Shown here piece by piece: positions 37,257 through 46,526 of a stretch of DNA of 64,000 nt (the first letter of the stretch is position 1; every line of letters begins with the position of its first letter). The stretch lies in NCBI RefSeq assembly GCF_009618275.1, contig NZ_WIAD01000005.1, positions 151,378 through 215,377 of the forward strand. The letters run 5' to 3'. The translations under genes were made by a program, and so were the position numbers. The DNA comes from Roseimaritima sediminicola (GTDB taxonomy: Bacteria; Planctomycetota; Planctomycetia; Pirellulales; Pirellulaceae). The notes below the pieces were generated by a model. It was not told where the DNA came from, did not search any database, and saw only the letters and a program-made list of their open reading frames with translations.

Positions 37257-37547
37257 ATGCCTCCTGCCCAACCCTCGCCGTGCCGTTTGTGCCAGCGGGT
37301 GACCAAATTAGGGACGACCGAGCATCATCTGATCCCGCGTACGTGCCATCGCAACCGTTGGTTTCAGAAACGCTTTAGCCGCGAGCAGATGCGGCAGACG
37401 ATCTCGGTCTGCCGGGATTGCCACCGCGCAATCCACAAGCTGATTCCGCGGGAAAAAGATCTGGGGCGTTTTCACAATACGCCCGAAAGCCTGTTGGAGC
37501 ACGACGAGTTGGCGAAATTCGTCGCCTGGGTACGCCGCCGCCGCTAG
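37257..37547 (+). CDS. Small HNH-nuclease-like protein
   Basis: A 96-aa protein with a zinc-binding HNH/treble-clef pattern: CRLC near residue 9, EHHLIPR near 22, and CRDCHRAIHK near 52, then a basic tail (WVRRRR). The HH of EHH and the final H of HRAIH are the expected catalytic and metal residues. Such stand-alone small HNH proteins occur widely in planctomycetes and proteobacteria; the target is unknown, and it may be a DNA-repair or housekeeping nuclease. It starts at ATG 37257, with a separate 162-bp gap upstream that contains the tandem repeat. Confidence 0.82.
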   Translation: MPPAQPSPCRLCQRVTKLGTTEHHLIPRTCHRNRWFQKRFSREQMRQTISVCRDCHRAIHKLIPREKDLGRFHNTPESLLEHDELAKFVAWVRRRR

Positions 37548-37662
37548 GGTAGCCGATCGCCAGCGATTGGATCGAGACGGCGCAAAGGTCCGACGTCTGG
37601 CGACTTCAGCTACGGCCAGCTCCTGATCAAATGGGGACGCCGACGCAGCAACGCTCTGCGGG
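37548..37662. repeat. Convergent intergenic gap with the CTGGCGACTTCAGCTAC tag
   Basis: The tag occurs exactly at 37597-37613, the same 17 bases as at 6500-6516 and one mismatch from 39309-39325. It lies between the 3' ends of the HNH gene and the Lys-rich small gene, so a 3'-end role is possible. Confidence 0.6.
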
Positions 37663-37962
37663 CTACTCGATGCCCACTTCCTCTTTGACCTTTTGCACAA
37701 AGTGCGGGCTCTTGCCGCCCTTGCTCAGCTCGGCAGCCCGTTTCTCGGCTTCGCTCTTCTGGTCGTATTCGAAGACGGCGATCCGCTTGAGGCTTTGGCT
37801 GAACACGCCCCAGTACATCTTCATGCGAACTTCGGTGGCCGGTTTCGCTTTGGTTTTGCGTTTGGCCGTTTTGGTCTTTTTCTTCTTCTTGGCCGACTTT
37901 TCGGCTTCGGCCGCTTCGGCTTCAGCGACCTTGTCTTTGCGGCTAACGACTCGACGCGCCAT
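37663..37962 (-). CDS. Lys-rich small conserved planctomycete protein
   Basis: A 99-aa protein. Residues 1-45 are rich in Lys, Ala and Glu (SAKKKKKTKTAKRKTKAK). The C-terminal half (RMKMYWGVFSQSLKRIAVFE, then YDQKSEAEKRAAELSK) looks like a compact alpha/beta domain. The basic tail suggests nucleic-acid or ribosome association, but this is only inference from composition. I recall similar small proteins in planctomycete genomes but cannot name the family. ATG 37962; downstream it converges with the HNH gene. Confidence 0.72.
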   Translation of the reverse strand: MARRVVSRKDKVAEAEAAEAEKSAKKKKKTKTAKRKTKAKPATEVRMKMYWGVFSQSLKRIAVFEYDQKSEAEKRAAELSKGGKSPHFVQKVKEEVGIE

Positions 37963-38111
37963 AGTAGTAATTAGGGGTGCGTAGGACGATGGGGAGAAAG
38001 TGGCTCGACAGAAGAGATAAGGATACTCATCGCGAGCCGTTTTGCCTACCAGAGCCGATTCAAATTGGCGAGCCGTCGCACTGCTGCTGATTTGGCCAGA
38101 ATGGGGACCGC

Positions 38112-38984
38112 TCAGCGGACGTAGCTGCCCGGATAGGCACTGCCCGAAGTGCTGCCGGGCTGGTACGGAGCCGCCGGCGTGTAGGCGGGCGGGGCGGCAG
38201 CGGTCTGGGCCGCTGGGCCGGACGCGGCTCCGGGGACGGCGTAGCCGTACGGATTGGCGGGGTTGCCGGCCGCTGCGGCGGGCGATTGGTTGGCGACCGC
38301 AGCGTTGTCGGCCCCGGGCAAGCTGTAGGCGGATCCGCCGTAGGCCGGCGCCGTACTGGAAGCGGCCGGGGTGGCCGAGCCGGCGGAGCTGCCGGGCAGG
38401 GAGTAACCGCCCGCGGTGCTGGCATACGCGTTACCGCCCGCCGGGGCGTTGCCAGCGGGTTGCGTCTGGCCGCCGGCCGCTTGCCCTTGGTCGCTGGCGG
38501 GGCCGCCGTACTGGTATCCGCCGGCGGTCGCGGCTTGCGCATAGCCACCGTAGTTGCCCGCCGCGGCGGTCTGCGCGGTTGGGGACGCGGCGGTGTTACC
38601 GAGGCTGGCGTTGTAGTAGCCGTTGGCTCCGGCGGCGGCAGCGTTGGGTACCGAACCGGCCGGAGGAGTCACTGCGTAGGCACCCGAAGCACTACCGCTC
38701 GCGGACGCCGGGTTGCCAGCCGGTGAACCTGTGTCGGCCGATTGGGGCGAGGCGGTTCCGCCGGCCACCGAAGCGATTGCCGCGGGCGTCGCGTTCTGCG
38801 AAGGCGGAGCCGGGTAGGTGGTCGAAGGACCATCGCCGGCCAACGCTTCGGCCGAAGGTTTCTTGCCCCATCCGAACGTGTTCCAGCTGGGGGCGCTCAT
38901 GCCGCCGCGGCATCCGGTCGAAGCGGCGACCGCGACCGCGCAGCCGGCCAATAGGACTTGGCGTACGTGGGTTCGGTAACGCAT
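38112..38984 (-). CDS. Low-complexity lipoprotein
   Basis: A 290-aa protein with a lipoprotein signal (VAVAASTGC, C25). AAGGA about 10 bp upstream favours the ATG at 38984 over the one at 38993. The mature protein is almost entirely Ala, Gly, Ser, Pro and Tyr, with loose repeats such as AGGYSLPG, YGGSAYSLPG and AYPGSY. No folded domain is evident, so it may be an intrinsically disordered envelope lipoprotein. Codon content follows the host GC. Function unknown. Confidence 0.72.
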   Translation of the reverse strand: MRYRTHVRQVLLAGCAVAVAASTGCRGGMSAPSWNTFGWGKKPSAEALAGDGPSTTYPAPPSQNATPAAIASVAGGTASPQSADTGSPAGNPASASGSASGAYAVTPPAGSVPNAAAAGANGYYNASLGNTAASPTAQTAAAGNYGGYAQAATAGGYQYGGPASDQGQAAGGQTQPAGNAPAGGNAYASTAGGYSLPGSSAGSATPAASSTAPAYGGSAYSLPGADNAAVANQSPAAAAGNPANPYGYAVPGAASGPAAQTAAAPPAYTPAAPYQPGSTSGSAYPGSYVR

Positions 38985-39447
38985 CAGTTCCATCCTTGGT
39001 AGTGACAAATCGCAGGATTGCCGGTTCGCAGACCCGGCCAGCCGCGATCATATTAGCTGAGGTTGAATCATTCGTGTTTCCATCACAATCGATGGCGCCG
39101 CCTACAGAGAAGTCTTTCGACCAGCAGGACTGGCGGATTTGAATTATTCGGCAAAAACTTCCCCGGCATTCCTTGCCAAAAAAAGCTTCGCATCCTGGGT
39201 CTCGGGGACCGTAGGACTTGCCGCAGCCGCCCGTCAAGATCAATCAGGCTCGTCGCTGAAGTCGCCATACTTGGGACGCGCGGCGTTCGACGCCGCTACC
39301 TCCAAACGCTGGCGAGTTCAGCTACGAATTCTCTCACCTGGACCCGTCTATGCCCCTATAAAAACAGCTCGGCTGCGAACAGCCGAGCTGACAAACATTC
39401 GTAGGCGGGTTGCGGGACGAGCCCGCTACCTTTACGGGACGAGCCTG
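38985..39447. repeat. Intergenic region with nested hairpins, no gene
   Basis: This 463-bp gap lies upstream of the low-complexity lipoprotein gene and downstream of sodA, both transcribed leftward. At 39255-39325 GCTGAAGTCGCCA faces TGGCGAGTTCAGC (one mismatch) around an inner CGGCGT/ACGCCG hairpin, a folded form of the CTGGCGACTTCAGCTAC repeat. The sodA terminator lies at 39360-39390. CGGGACGAGCC is repeated at 39413 and 39437. I see no coding sequence. Confidence 0.65.
39360..39390 (-). terminator. Rho-independent terminator of sodA
   Basis: Read leftward, the 11-bp perfect stem CAGCTCGGCTG/CAGCCGAGCTG closes on a TTCG tetraloop and is followed by TTTTTATA. It lies 58 bp after the sodA stop. 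Confidence 0.92.
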
Positions 39448-40071
39448 TTACTTGGCCGCTTCGTAGCGTTTGGCGACGGCGTCCCAGTCGACCACGTTCC
39501 AGAACGCGGCGATGTAGTCGGGGCGACGGTTTTGGTAGTTCAGGTAGTAGGCATGTTCCCAAACGTCCAGTCCCAGGATCGGCGTGCCACTCATCCCGGC
39601 CACGTCTTTACCCATCAGCGGGTTGTCCTGATTGGCCGTGCTGCCAACGGCCAATTTACCTCCGTCGACAACCAACCAGGCCCAGCCGCTGCCGAAGCGT
39701 GTGGCGGCGGCCGCAGCGAACTTTTCTTGGAACGCTTCGAAGCTGCCGAAAGCGGAATCGATCGCTTCGGCCAATGCGCCGGAGGGTTTGCCGCCCTTGC
39801 CCGGACCCAATACGGTCCAGAACAGAGAGTGGTTGGCGTGACCACCGCCGTTGTTGCGGACCGCGCCCCGTTTGTCGGCCGGCACTGCCGAGAGGTTCTG
39901 GATCACTTCCTCAACCGGCTTGTCGGCCAGGTCCGTGCCCGCCAACGCATCGTTGACCTTGCTGACGTAACCTTGGTGATGCTTGCCGTGATGGATCTCC
40001 ATCGTCTTGGCATCGATATGCGGTTCCAAAGCGTCGTGAGCGTAAGGCAAATCAGGAAGGGTGTAAGCCAT
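39448..40071 (-). CDS. sodA: Manganese superoxide dismutase
   Basis: A 207-aa Fe/Mn-family SOD starting at ATG 40071 ([10 protein letters not shown]). Metal ligands are H27 in [11 protein letters not shown], the His of GHANHSLFW, and Asp and His of [18 protein letters not shown]. The context [11 protein letters not shown] plus a Gln in STANQDNPL points to manganese rather than iron specificity. It converts superoxide to oxygen and hydrogen peroxide, probably in the cytoplasm because there is no signal peptide. Transcribed alone, with a clear terminator. GGAG lies about 9 bp upstream. Confidence 0.95.
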   Translation of the reverse strand: MAYTLPDLPYAHDALEPHIDAKTMEIHHGKHHQGYVSKVNDALAGTDLADKPVEEVIQNLSAVPADKRGAVRNNGGGHANHSLFWTVLGPGKGGKPSGALAEAIDSAFGSFEAFQEKFAAAAATRFGSGWAWLVVDGGKLAVGSTANQDNPLMGKDVAGMSGTPILGLDVWEHAYYLNYQNRRPDYIAAFWNVVDWDAVAKRYEAAK

Positions 40072-40193
40072 TGGGATGGGCTCCAAAGATACGTGGAGAG
40101 AAACCGCCGGGCTTCGGCACAGCGAAGACCCAGGATGTGGGTCCGTACTGTGTTGACCATAACGCCCCGGACACCCATCGCAAAGCGGGGGCT

Positions 40194-40988
40194 CTATAGC
40201 TCCGCCGGCCCGCCGCCCGGTCCCGCCGGCTCGCTGGGCCCGACGCGCGGCCCGCTGGACCCGACGCGTGGCTCGCTGGGCCGAACGAGGATCTCGTCGG
40301 GCGTGATCTGCACAACCCGGTAGCCTTCGGCCAAACGGTCCCCTTCGCGAATCAGACGGTTGCCTTCCAACAACGCAATCCGACCGTGTTCGCTATGAAG
40401 GATCGCTTGCAAGCGTCCCACGGACTCCGGATCGAGCTGCTCGACAGACACTGTGTGCGAATGTTCATCGGCCGCGTCGTCATCCACAGCGTGGTCGCTT
40501 GCGGCGACCGCCGCCGATTCGCTGGCCGCGGTGCCCGGCGACGTCCAAGACGTGCCCGATGTCGCCACCGCGGGCGCCGGCTGGCGCAAGCGGTCGACCA
40601 GGCGGGTCATGTCCTGCGCCATCTGCCACCACGACAGCGCGCCCTCGGCCGCTTCCTCCGATGCCACCGGTCCGGCGTCCCTTGCAACGGGCGAAGCGCT
40701 GTCGGCCGTTGCGGATCCGCTTTCGCTTTCGGTTTTGGTTTCCGGTGGCAGGAACGGGTTTTCGGCGGTGATGTGTTCTAGGTTCCAGCGCGGCCACGGC
40801 CGCGCGGTCGTCACCTCGGATGACGCAGCCCCGGCCGGTGATGCCGCGACCGGCGCAGCGGGTGGAGGCGGAGGCGTGGTTTCCTTGGCGGGCCAGAACA
40901 GCACGGCAAACAAGACCGCGACCAGCAACGGGATCACCACGCGTTTGAGCTGTTGTTGTCGCCGCAGCGCGGCTTCGTCGGTTGTCAT
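40194..40988 (-). CDS. GspC/PilP-like component of the pilus/secretion system
   Basis: A 264-aa protein with one N-terminal membrane anchor (residues 15-32), then a Pro/Ala/Ser-rich linker. The C-terminal domain ([20 protein letters not shown], then [16 protein letters not shown]) matches the homology-region pattern of GspC, GspB and PilP. These proteins bind the secretin and link it to the inner-membrane platform. The last 20 residues are a Pro/Gly-rich repeat. It is the last gene of the leftward operon, 51 bp after PilO. Whether it is closer to GspC or PilP cannot be decided by eye. Confidence 0.7.
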   Translation of the reverse strand: MTTDEAALRRQQQLKRVVIPLLVAVLFAVLFWPAKETTPPPPPAAPVAASPAGAASSEVTTARPWPRWNLEHITAENPFLPPETKTESESGSATADSASPVARDAGPVASEEAAEGALSWWQMAQDMTRLVDRLRQPAPAVATSGTSWTSPGTAASESAAVAASDHAVDDDAADEHSHTVSVEQLDPESVGRLQAILHSEHGRIALLEGNRLIREGDRLAEGYRVVQITPDEILVRPSEPRVGSSGPRVGPSEPAGPGGGPAEL

Positions 40989-41039
40989 GCTGGAAGTCCT
41001 CTTTACTTATTTTTCACAGGCGAGAAGCCCGGGCGAGGG

Positions 41040-41630
41040 TTAAGCGGTTTCGGGTGCTTGGAGGCTGTGCGCGAGGGTGATTCGCAGTTCCATGGCCATG
41101 CTCGACTTGCCGGCTTGCGGAGCCGTCAGGGACAGGTTGCCGATGCGACACATCCGCGGCAACCGCTGCAGGCCGGCGGCAAACTGGCACAACCCTTCGT
41201 AGGATCCTTCCAGACGCAGCACCAGTTCGGTTTCCTGGTGTGTGGGGTGTTGGTGCCGCGCCCCCGGCCGGTAGTCGCGAATCTGCAAGCCGCTCTGCTG
41301 GGCCAGTTGGGTCAGCTGGTCCAGGAACTGGATTTCGCCGGCTTGGTCCGGGATGCGGCGGTGGACCTGCTGTTCGCGCTGGCGCGCCGCGGCGAGGGCG
41401 GCTTCGCTCTGGTCACGCCGCTGGGCGATCTCGGCGGCGCGAGCCAGGGTGGTCGAGGCTCGGTGGCATTCGGCGCGCAGTCGCCCGCAGTGGGCGTCCA
41501 GTCGCCCGTAGGCGACAATGCCGGTCATCAGGATCGCCGCGGCCAGGGTGGCGCCGATGGCATGCAGGACGCAGGAGACGGTCCGCATGGACATCCGGCC
41601 GGCGTAGCGATGGCAAAGGGTGTTCAACAT
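41040..41630 (-). CDS. pilO: PilO/GspM-like inner-membrane protein
   Basis: A 196-aa protein. The ATG at 41630 overlaps the PilN stop (TGATG). One membrane helix (about residues 21-39) is followed by a coiled coil (RAAEIAQRRDQSEAALAAAR) and a ferredoxin-like C-terminal domain (ELVLRLEGSYEGLCQFAAGL, then MELRITLAH), the PilO/GspM pattern. It would pair with PilN in the periplasm and connect the cytoplasmic PilM-ATPase side to the secretin. Position after PilN is the canonical order. Confidence 0.82.
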   Translation of the reverse strand: MLNTLCHRYAGRMSMRTVSCVLHAIGATLAAAILMTGIVAYGRLDAHCGRLRAECHRASTTLARAAEIAQRRDQSEAALAAARQREQQVHRRIPDQAGEIQFLDQLTQLAQQSGLQIRDYRPGARHQHPTHQETELVLRLEGSYEGLCQFAAGLQRLPRMCRIGNLSLTAPQAGKSSMAMELRITLAHSLQAPETA

Positions 41631-42232
41631 CAGTGCACCAGTTCGAGATGAAAGTGGCGTCCGCCGCTGGCGCCGCTGGGCGCGTCGCTGGAGGATCTCA
41701 GATCGACCTTGGCAAAGACTTCGTAGGAGCGCAGCTGGGCGACGAACTGGGACAGGGCCGCATCGCTGCTGGCCCAGCCATGCAGGCTGACCTGGATCCG
41801 CAGCGGCGATGCGGAGACCGGTGTCGCGGTGGCGGCAGCGGTTTGCGAAGTGGGAGCGCGACCGTCGGACTGCAGATGGAATCGCAACGTCTGAACGTCG
41901 CCGGTCGTGGCGGCGGCGCTTTGCGCGATCATCCCCAGGACCGGCAGGGTCGGGTCCGGCGGCAACAGGTTCTCGGTCGCAACGGTTTGTTTTTCCAGCC
42001 GAGCTCGTTGTGTTTCCAGTCGCGCGATCTGCGATTGTTGTCGCTCGAGCGGTTCGATTCGCTGCCGGACAGTTTCGGTTTGACGGTTCAAACTCGCCAA
42101 TTGCCAGCCGCCGACGCCCATCGCTGCGATGCTGATCAGCAAACATGCCGAGCATAGCGTCAACCATGTTTTGACACGGCTGCGCAGCATCAGCAGCAAA
42201 CGAAATTCTTCATGCAACAGATTCATCGACAT
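41630..42232 (-). CDS. pilN: PilN-like inner-membrane protein
   Basis: A 200-aa protein. I use ATG 42232, which overlaps the PilM stop; GTG 42235 and ATG 42226 are alternatives. It has the PilN layout: a short cytoplasmic N terminus (MNLLHEEFRLLLMLRSRVK) that binds PilM, one helix near 20-43, a coiled coil (RQRIEPLERQQSQIARLETQ), and a C-terminal domain (RIQVSLHGWASSDAALSQFV). The classic INLLP-type PilM-binding motif is reduced to MNLLHEE. Confidence 0.83.
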   Translation of the reverse strand: MSMNLLHEEFRLLLMLRSRVKTWLTLCSACLLISIAAMGVGGWQLASLNRQTETVRQRIEPLERQQSQIARLETQRARLEKQTVATENLLPPDPTLPVLGMIAQSAAATTGDVQTLRFHLQSDGRAPTSQTAAATATPVSASPLRIQVSLHGWASSDAALSQFVAQLRSYEVFAKVDLRSSSDAPSGASGGRHFHLELVH

Positions 42233-43494
42233 CACAGCGGCTCCCAGAAACTATCGGACAACTGGCGAGCGGCCGCGAACAGGGCCGGGTGTCCGGCAGA
42301 CGGCTGCGTGGCCGGCTCTGGGGTCGGAGCGCCGCTGTGGCCGGCGGCACAAACGTCCAGCGAGAGCTGCGGAGCCAGAAAGCGGTCCAGGGAGCGAACC
42401 TCGGCGCCGCCGCCGGTGATCCACAGGCGTTTGGGAAACTGATCGGGGTACTGCGCCGAGGCATAGCCCAGGGTCCGCTGGATTTCCTCCAGCAATCTTT
42501 CCAGGGCGGGGGCGACCAGGCCGGTGAGGAGCGAACGGCCTCGCGGCGACGTGGGTTCCGGTCCCAGACCCACTTCCCCGAGCAACAGCTGACTTTCTTC
42601 GGCCGTCAACTGCAGATGCTGGCTTAGCAACCGGTGCAGCGGAGCCAGGCCACAGTCGCCCAGGGAGCGGCAGAACCCCGGTCGACCTTGTTGGCAAAAG
42701 ACGATCTGAGCGGCGTGGTCATCGATGTGCAGGACCGCCGCCGGTTCCGCCGACAAGGTATCGCTCGCCCGGCGGAAGGTATCGCTCGCCCGGCGGCTCA
42801 CCCGCTGTACCGCCCGCGCCAAGACCGTGGGCAAACAGGCCAACACGCGGCATTCCAGGCCGCACTCGAGCAAACGCTCGGTGACGCGCTGGGAGATTTC
42901 GTAATCGGCCGCGACCACCGTCACTTCGGCCAGATCGCCGGTGGCGGGTTTGCAGTTCCAGAAGGCAAACGTAAACGGTTTGCCGAATCCCAGTTCGTCG
43001 CTCAATTCGTCTCGCACCATCGCCCGCATCTCTGTTGGGCTGCCGGCCGGGATTTCGAACTGCCGCAGAGGCAGCAGGTGCGGGGGCAAGGTCAACGCGA
43101 CCCGGTTGCCGCGGAACATCGACCGCAAGCGAGGCCACTGGGTGAGCAATTGATCCAGGGCCGCATCCAAACCCTGCAGGTCACGGGCACCCTGCAGGTC
43201 TGGATCGTTCTGGCCGCCGGCCCAGGACAGCTGCCACTGAGCACTCGGCTGGCTCCGGCCGCTGCCACGGATCTGTTGAGCGATCTGGATGGTTTGGGAG
43301 CCGATTTCGATCCCGATGTAGCCGTAGCCGGCCGGGCGCAGGTTCCAGGCTCGGGGAAAGCGGTTCCGCGGCCGGGGAAGGCCAGCGGTCGGGGCAGGTG
43401 ATGGATGCGACGAAGCCCCTCCGCCGCGCAGCCGCGGCAGTCGGTGCGACGTTTCGGAAAACGCCTCGGTGAGGGACGATACGAGACTCATCAT
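42232..43494 (-). CDS. pilM: PilM-like actin-fold protein
   Basis: A 420-aa cytoplasmic protein of the PilM/FtsA-like actin-ATPase family. YGYIGIEIGSQTIQIAQQIR near residue 57 is the phosphate-1 region; PTEMRAMVRDELSDELGF near 155, AAVLHIDDHAAQIVF near 260 and LWITGGGAEVRSLDRFL near 360 follow the family order. An unusual 55-residue Pro/Arg-rich N-terminal extension precedes the fold. An in-frame 21-bp duplication encodes RRASDTF twice near 238-252. It would recruit PilN and the ATPase. The ATG at 43494 has CGGAG upstream. Confidence 0.85.
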   Translation of the reverse strand: MMSLVSSLTEAFSETSHRLPRLRGGGASSHPSPAPTAGLPRPRNRFPRAWNLRPAGYGYIGIEIGSQTIQIAQQIRGSGRSQPSAQWQLSWAGGQNDPDLQGARDLQGLDAALDQLLTQWPRLRSMFRGNRVALTLPPHLLPLRQFEIPAGSPTEMRAMVRDELSDELGFGKPFTFAFWNCKPATGDLAEVTVVAADYEISQRVTERLLECGLECRVLACLPTVLARAVQRVSRRASDTFRRASDTLSAEPAAVLHIDDHAAQIVFCQQGRPGFCRSLGDCGLAPLHRLLSQHLQLTAEESQLLLGEVGLGPEPTSPRGRSLLTGLVAPALERLLEEIQRTLGYASAQYPDQFPKRLWITGGGAEVRSLDRFLAPQLSLDVCAAGHSGAPTPEPATQPSAGHPALFAAARQLSDSFWEPL

Positions 43495-43533
43495 GTGGCT
43501 CCGGTGTTTGCGTCCGCTGGAGCGCAAAGGAAA

Positions 43534-44745
43534 TTAGTGCGGTGTAGAGGACACGTCTAACAAGGGTAGGACAACCGAGAGGATGACGCCGGCAACAATG
43601 ACTCCCAAAACCACAATCACCGCCGGTTCCAGGACTTTCACCAGGTCGCGGATGTTCTGCTCGCCCTCTTCTTCGTAGTACTGCCCCACGCTTTGCAGCA
43701 CCTCGCCCAGATTGCCGCTGCGTTCGGCCGTGGCCACCATCTGCGCGGCGCCGGCCGGCAGGTACTTGGCCTCGCGCAGCGGTTTGCCCATGCCTTCGCC
43801 GTTCAGAACATCGCTTTCCAGTTTCTCAAACAGGTCTCGGAACAGCCGGTTATGAACCGAATCACGACACAGCCGAATCCCATCGATCAAGGGCACGCCG
43901 GTCGACAGCATCGAACCCAACAGGCGAAAGCAACGACCGGTCAGCAGCGGCCGAGTGGCATGGCGAACCACCGCGAAATTTAAACTGACGTGGTCCAGCA
44001 GGCGGCCCACCATTCGGGTGTTTCGCAGCAGAGTAACCGCCGTCGCCAAGGCCACCGCAGTACCCAGTACCAACAGTCGATGTTCGTTGACGATCTGTCC
44101 GAAATCCAGCATCACCCGGGTGATCGGTGGTGCCGGGCGGCCCAGGTCGTCGAAGACTTTGGAGAACTGCGGCAGGATAAAAAACACCAGAGCGATCAGC
44201 ACCAGGACCGTCACCGCGCACAGGACGATCGGGTACATCAGCATCGACCAGACGGCGGCTCGCAAGCGGATGTCGCCGCGGACCAGTTCGGTCAATCGTT
44301 TCAGGACTGCATTGATGCTGCCGGATTGCTCGCCAGCGGCCACGCCCGCGACCAGGGTGCGGTCGAACACATGCGGGTGACGCGACAGCGCTTCGCTGAA
44401 TGAGACGCCGGCCGAGATGTCCTCGTGTACTTCGCGCAAGACCTTGCGAAAGGCCAGGTTGGTGATGTTGTCCGCCACGTTCTTGATGGCTTCGGCGATA
44501 TCGACGCCGGCCTGGCACATGATGTTCAACTGAGACAACATCATCAGCAGGTCGGTGCGTTTGATGCCGCGTCCCGAACGCGGTTTGGCGGTGTTGCCGG
44601 CGGCCAGGTCTTGGACGGCTTGGATGTTGACGACCAATAACCCGTCACGGCGCAGTTGCTGGCGGGCTGCGGGCAGGCTTTCCGCTTCTAGTTTGGCGGT
44701 GACCGACGCGCCGGTGCGTTGTTTGGCGGTGTATTGAAATTGCAT
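43534..44745 (-). CDS. GspF/PilC inner-membrane platform protein
   Basis: A 403-aa protein of the T2SF family with two cytoplasmic T2SF domains. The first contains LSQLNIMCQAGVDIAEAIKN near 70 and AGVAAGEQSGSINAVLKRL near 135; the second contains CFRLLGSMLSTGVPLIDGIR near 270. Three membrane segments lie near 168-190, 220-240 and 375-397. Typical length. It forms the platform on which the ATPase acts to assemble pseudopilins. The ATG at 44745 is 27 bp after the ATPase stop. Confidence 0.95.
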   Translation of the reverse strand: MQFQYTAKQRTGASVTAKLEAESLPAARQQLRRDGLLVVNIQAVQDLAAGNTAKPRSGRGIKRTDLLMMLSQLNIMCQAGVDIAEAIKNVADNITNLAFRKVLREVHEDISAGVSFSEALSRHPHVFDRTLVAGVAAGEQSGSINAVLKRLTELVRGDIRLRAAVWSMLMYPIVLCAVTVLVLIALVFFILPQFSKVFDDLGRPAPPITRVMLDFGQIVNEHRLLVLGTAVALATAVTLLRNTRMVGRLLDHVSLNFAVVRHATRPLLTGRCFRLLGSMLSTGVPLIDGIRLCRDSVHNRLFRDLFEKLESDVLNGEGMGKPLREAKYLPAGAAQMVATAERSGNLGEVLQSVGQYYEEEGEQNIRDLVKVLEPAVIVVLGVIVAGVILSVVLPLLDVSSTPH

Positions 44746-44771
44746 GATGCCAGAGAGCGTGTGACCGTGTT

Positions 44772-46526
44772 CTATTCGAAGTGGGCGACGCGCATGATCT
44801 CCTCCAGGCTGGTGCGACCGGCTTCGGCCATCCGCAGACCTTCATCCATCAGCAGCGTGCCACCTTGGTCCAGGTGACAGGCGCGGAGCTCGTCCAGTTC
44901 CGCTCGGCGGCCGATCATCTGCCGCATCCGTCGATCCACCGAAAGGATTTCGTAGATCCCCAGTCGTCCCTGGTAGCCGGTGTCGTAGCACTGTCGGCAG
45001 CCCTCACCGCGGGTGAACGGGCGGCGGGCGTCGCCGGTGTAACCGATCGAAGCCAACAGTTCGGCGCCCGCGTAGTGGGTGGTTTTGCACTTGGGACAGA
45101 TCGTGCGTACCAGCCGTTGGGCGATCACGCCGACCAGGGCCGCGGCGATCTTGAATGGTTCGACGCCCATGTCGGCCAGTCGCGTTACCGCGCTGATGCT
45201 GTCGTTGGTGTGCAGCGTGCTGAGCACCAGGTGGCCGGTGAGGGCGGCTTGGATGGCGACGGTGGCGGTTTCCGCATCGCGGATCTCGCCCACCATGATC
45301 ACGTCGGGGTCTTGGCGAAGGATGGACCGCAGGGCCGAGGGAAAGGACATCGCCTTGGACGCTCCCACGGGCACCTGGTTGATCTGTTCCAGCTGGTATT
45401 CGACCGGGTCTTCGACCGTGACGATGTTACGGTGTACGGATTTGATCAATTCCAGGGCCGAGTACAGCGTGGTGGTTTTGCCGCTGCCCGTCGGTCCGGT
45501 GACGAGAATCAATCCGTGCGGCCGCGCCAACATCTTTTTGGTCGTCTGCAGCAGCGGTGCGGGCACGCCCAGTTCGTCCAGATTGAACGTCACGTTCTTG
45601 CGGTCCAGCACCCGCATCACGACCTTTTCGCCCAGGATGGTGGGCAGCGTGGAGACGCGGAGGTCGATTTCGCGGCCTTCGACCAGGACGTGGATGCGGC
45701 CGTCCTGCGGCAAGCGGTGCTCGGCGATATCCAGTTTGGCCATCACCTTCAGCCGCGAAACCAGAGCCGCATGGAAGTCGCGTCGGGGCCGCAGCACCTC
45801 GCGCAACTGGCCGTCGACGCGCAGTCGCACCGTGGTGCAGCGATGGCCCGGTTCGACGTGGATGTCGCTGGCCTTCTGACGCAGGGCGTTGACGATCACA
45901 AAGTTCACGAGGTTGACGATGGGGCTGCCATCGGCCAACGATTCGATGTCGCCCAAGTCGATGTCGACCGTGTCGTTCTGGACTTCGACCGCATCGGGCG
46001 ACATGTCCGCACTGATCGCGTCGACCGCGAAATCGTCTTCGTAGCATCGCGGAATCGCGTTTTCGATCGCCGCCCGCAGCGCCAACACCGGGGCCACGCG
46101 GAGCCCGGTCAGGCGTTCGATTTCGTCGATGTGACGCAGGTTCCGTGGGTCGGCCATGGCCACCGTCAGGGTGCCGTGGACACGGAACATGACCAGCGCG
46201 CACAACTGTTGGGCTTTGGCCCGCGGCAGCAGCCGGACCACGGCCGGGTCGACCAGTCCGTCGCGCAGGCGAGCTGCCGGCACGCCGCACTGTTGTCCCA
46301 GCACGCGCAGCAGCGTGCTCTCGTCGACGAAGCCCAGTTCCAGCAGGGTTTCGCCCAGCTTGGTGTTCTTTTGAGAATGCTGGTTCAGGGCCGCGGACAA
46401 TTCGTCGCTGCTGAGCGCCCCGGCCTGAACCAAGCGTTCGCCCAGCGGGACCCGCGGGGCGGCGAACGCCGGCGGAATCGCGGCCGGTGCGGACGGTGCG
46501 AGCGGTGTCGCGTGGGTGGTGGTCAT
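44772..46526 (-). CDS. GspE/PilB assembly ATPase
   Basis: A 584-aa cytoplasmic hexameric ATPase. An N-terminal MshEN domain (LGERLVQAGALSSDELSAAL; possibly a c-di-GMP-binding type) covers residues 25-180. It is followed by VNLVNFVIVNALRQKASDIH near 207. The Walker A is GPTGSGKTTT near 345, the Asp box is TVEDPVE, the Walker B is DPDVIMVGEIRDAETA near 405, and the zinc site has CPKC and CRQC near 475-510. Extension-type (GspE/PilB), not PilT. Its ATG overlaps the STAS stop. Confidence 0.96.
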   Translation of the reverse strand: MTTTHATPLAPSAPAAIPPAFAAPRVPLGERLVQAGALSSDELSAALNQHSQKNTKLGETLLELGFVDESTLLRVLGQQCGVPAARLRDGLVDPAVVRLLPRAKAQQLCALVMFRVHGTLTVAMADPRNLRHIDEIERLTGLRVAPVLALRAAIENAIPRCYEDDFAVDAISADMSPDAVEVQNDTVDIDLGDIESLADGSPIVNLVNFVIVNALRQKASDIHVEPGHRCTTVRLRVDGQLREVLRPRRDFHAALVSRLKVMAKLDIAEHRLPQDGRIHVLVEGREIDLRVSTLPTILGEKVVMRVLDRKNVTFNLDELGVPAPLLQTTKKMLARPHGLILVTGPTGSGKTTTLYSALELIKSVHRNIVTVEDPVEYQLEQINQVPVGASKAMSFPSALRSILRQDPDVIMVGEIRDAETATVAIQAALTGHLVLSTLHTNDSISAVTRLADMGVEPFKIAAALVGVIAQRLVRTICPKCKTTHYAGAELLASIGYTGDARRPFTRGEGCRQCYDTGYQGRLGIYEILSVDRRMRQMIGRRAELDELRACHLDQGGTLLMDEGLRMAEAGRTSLEEIMRVAHFE

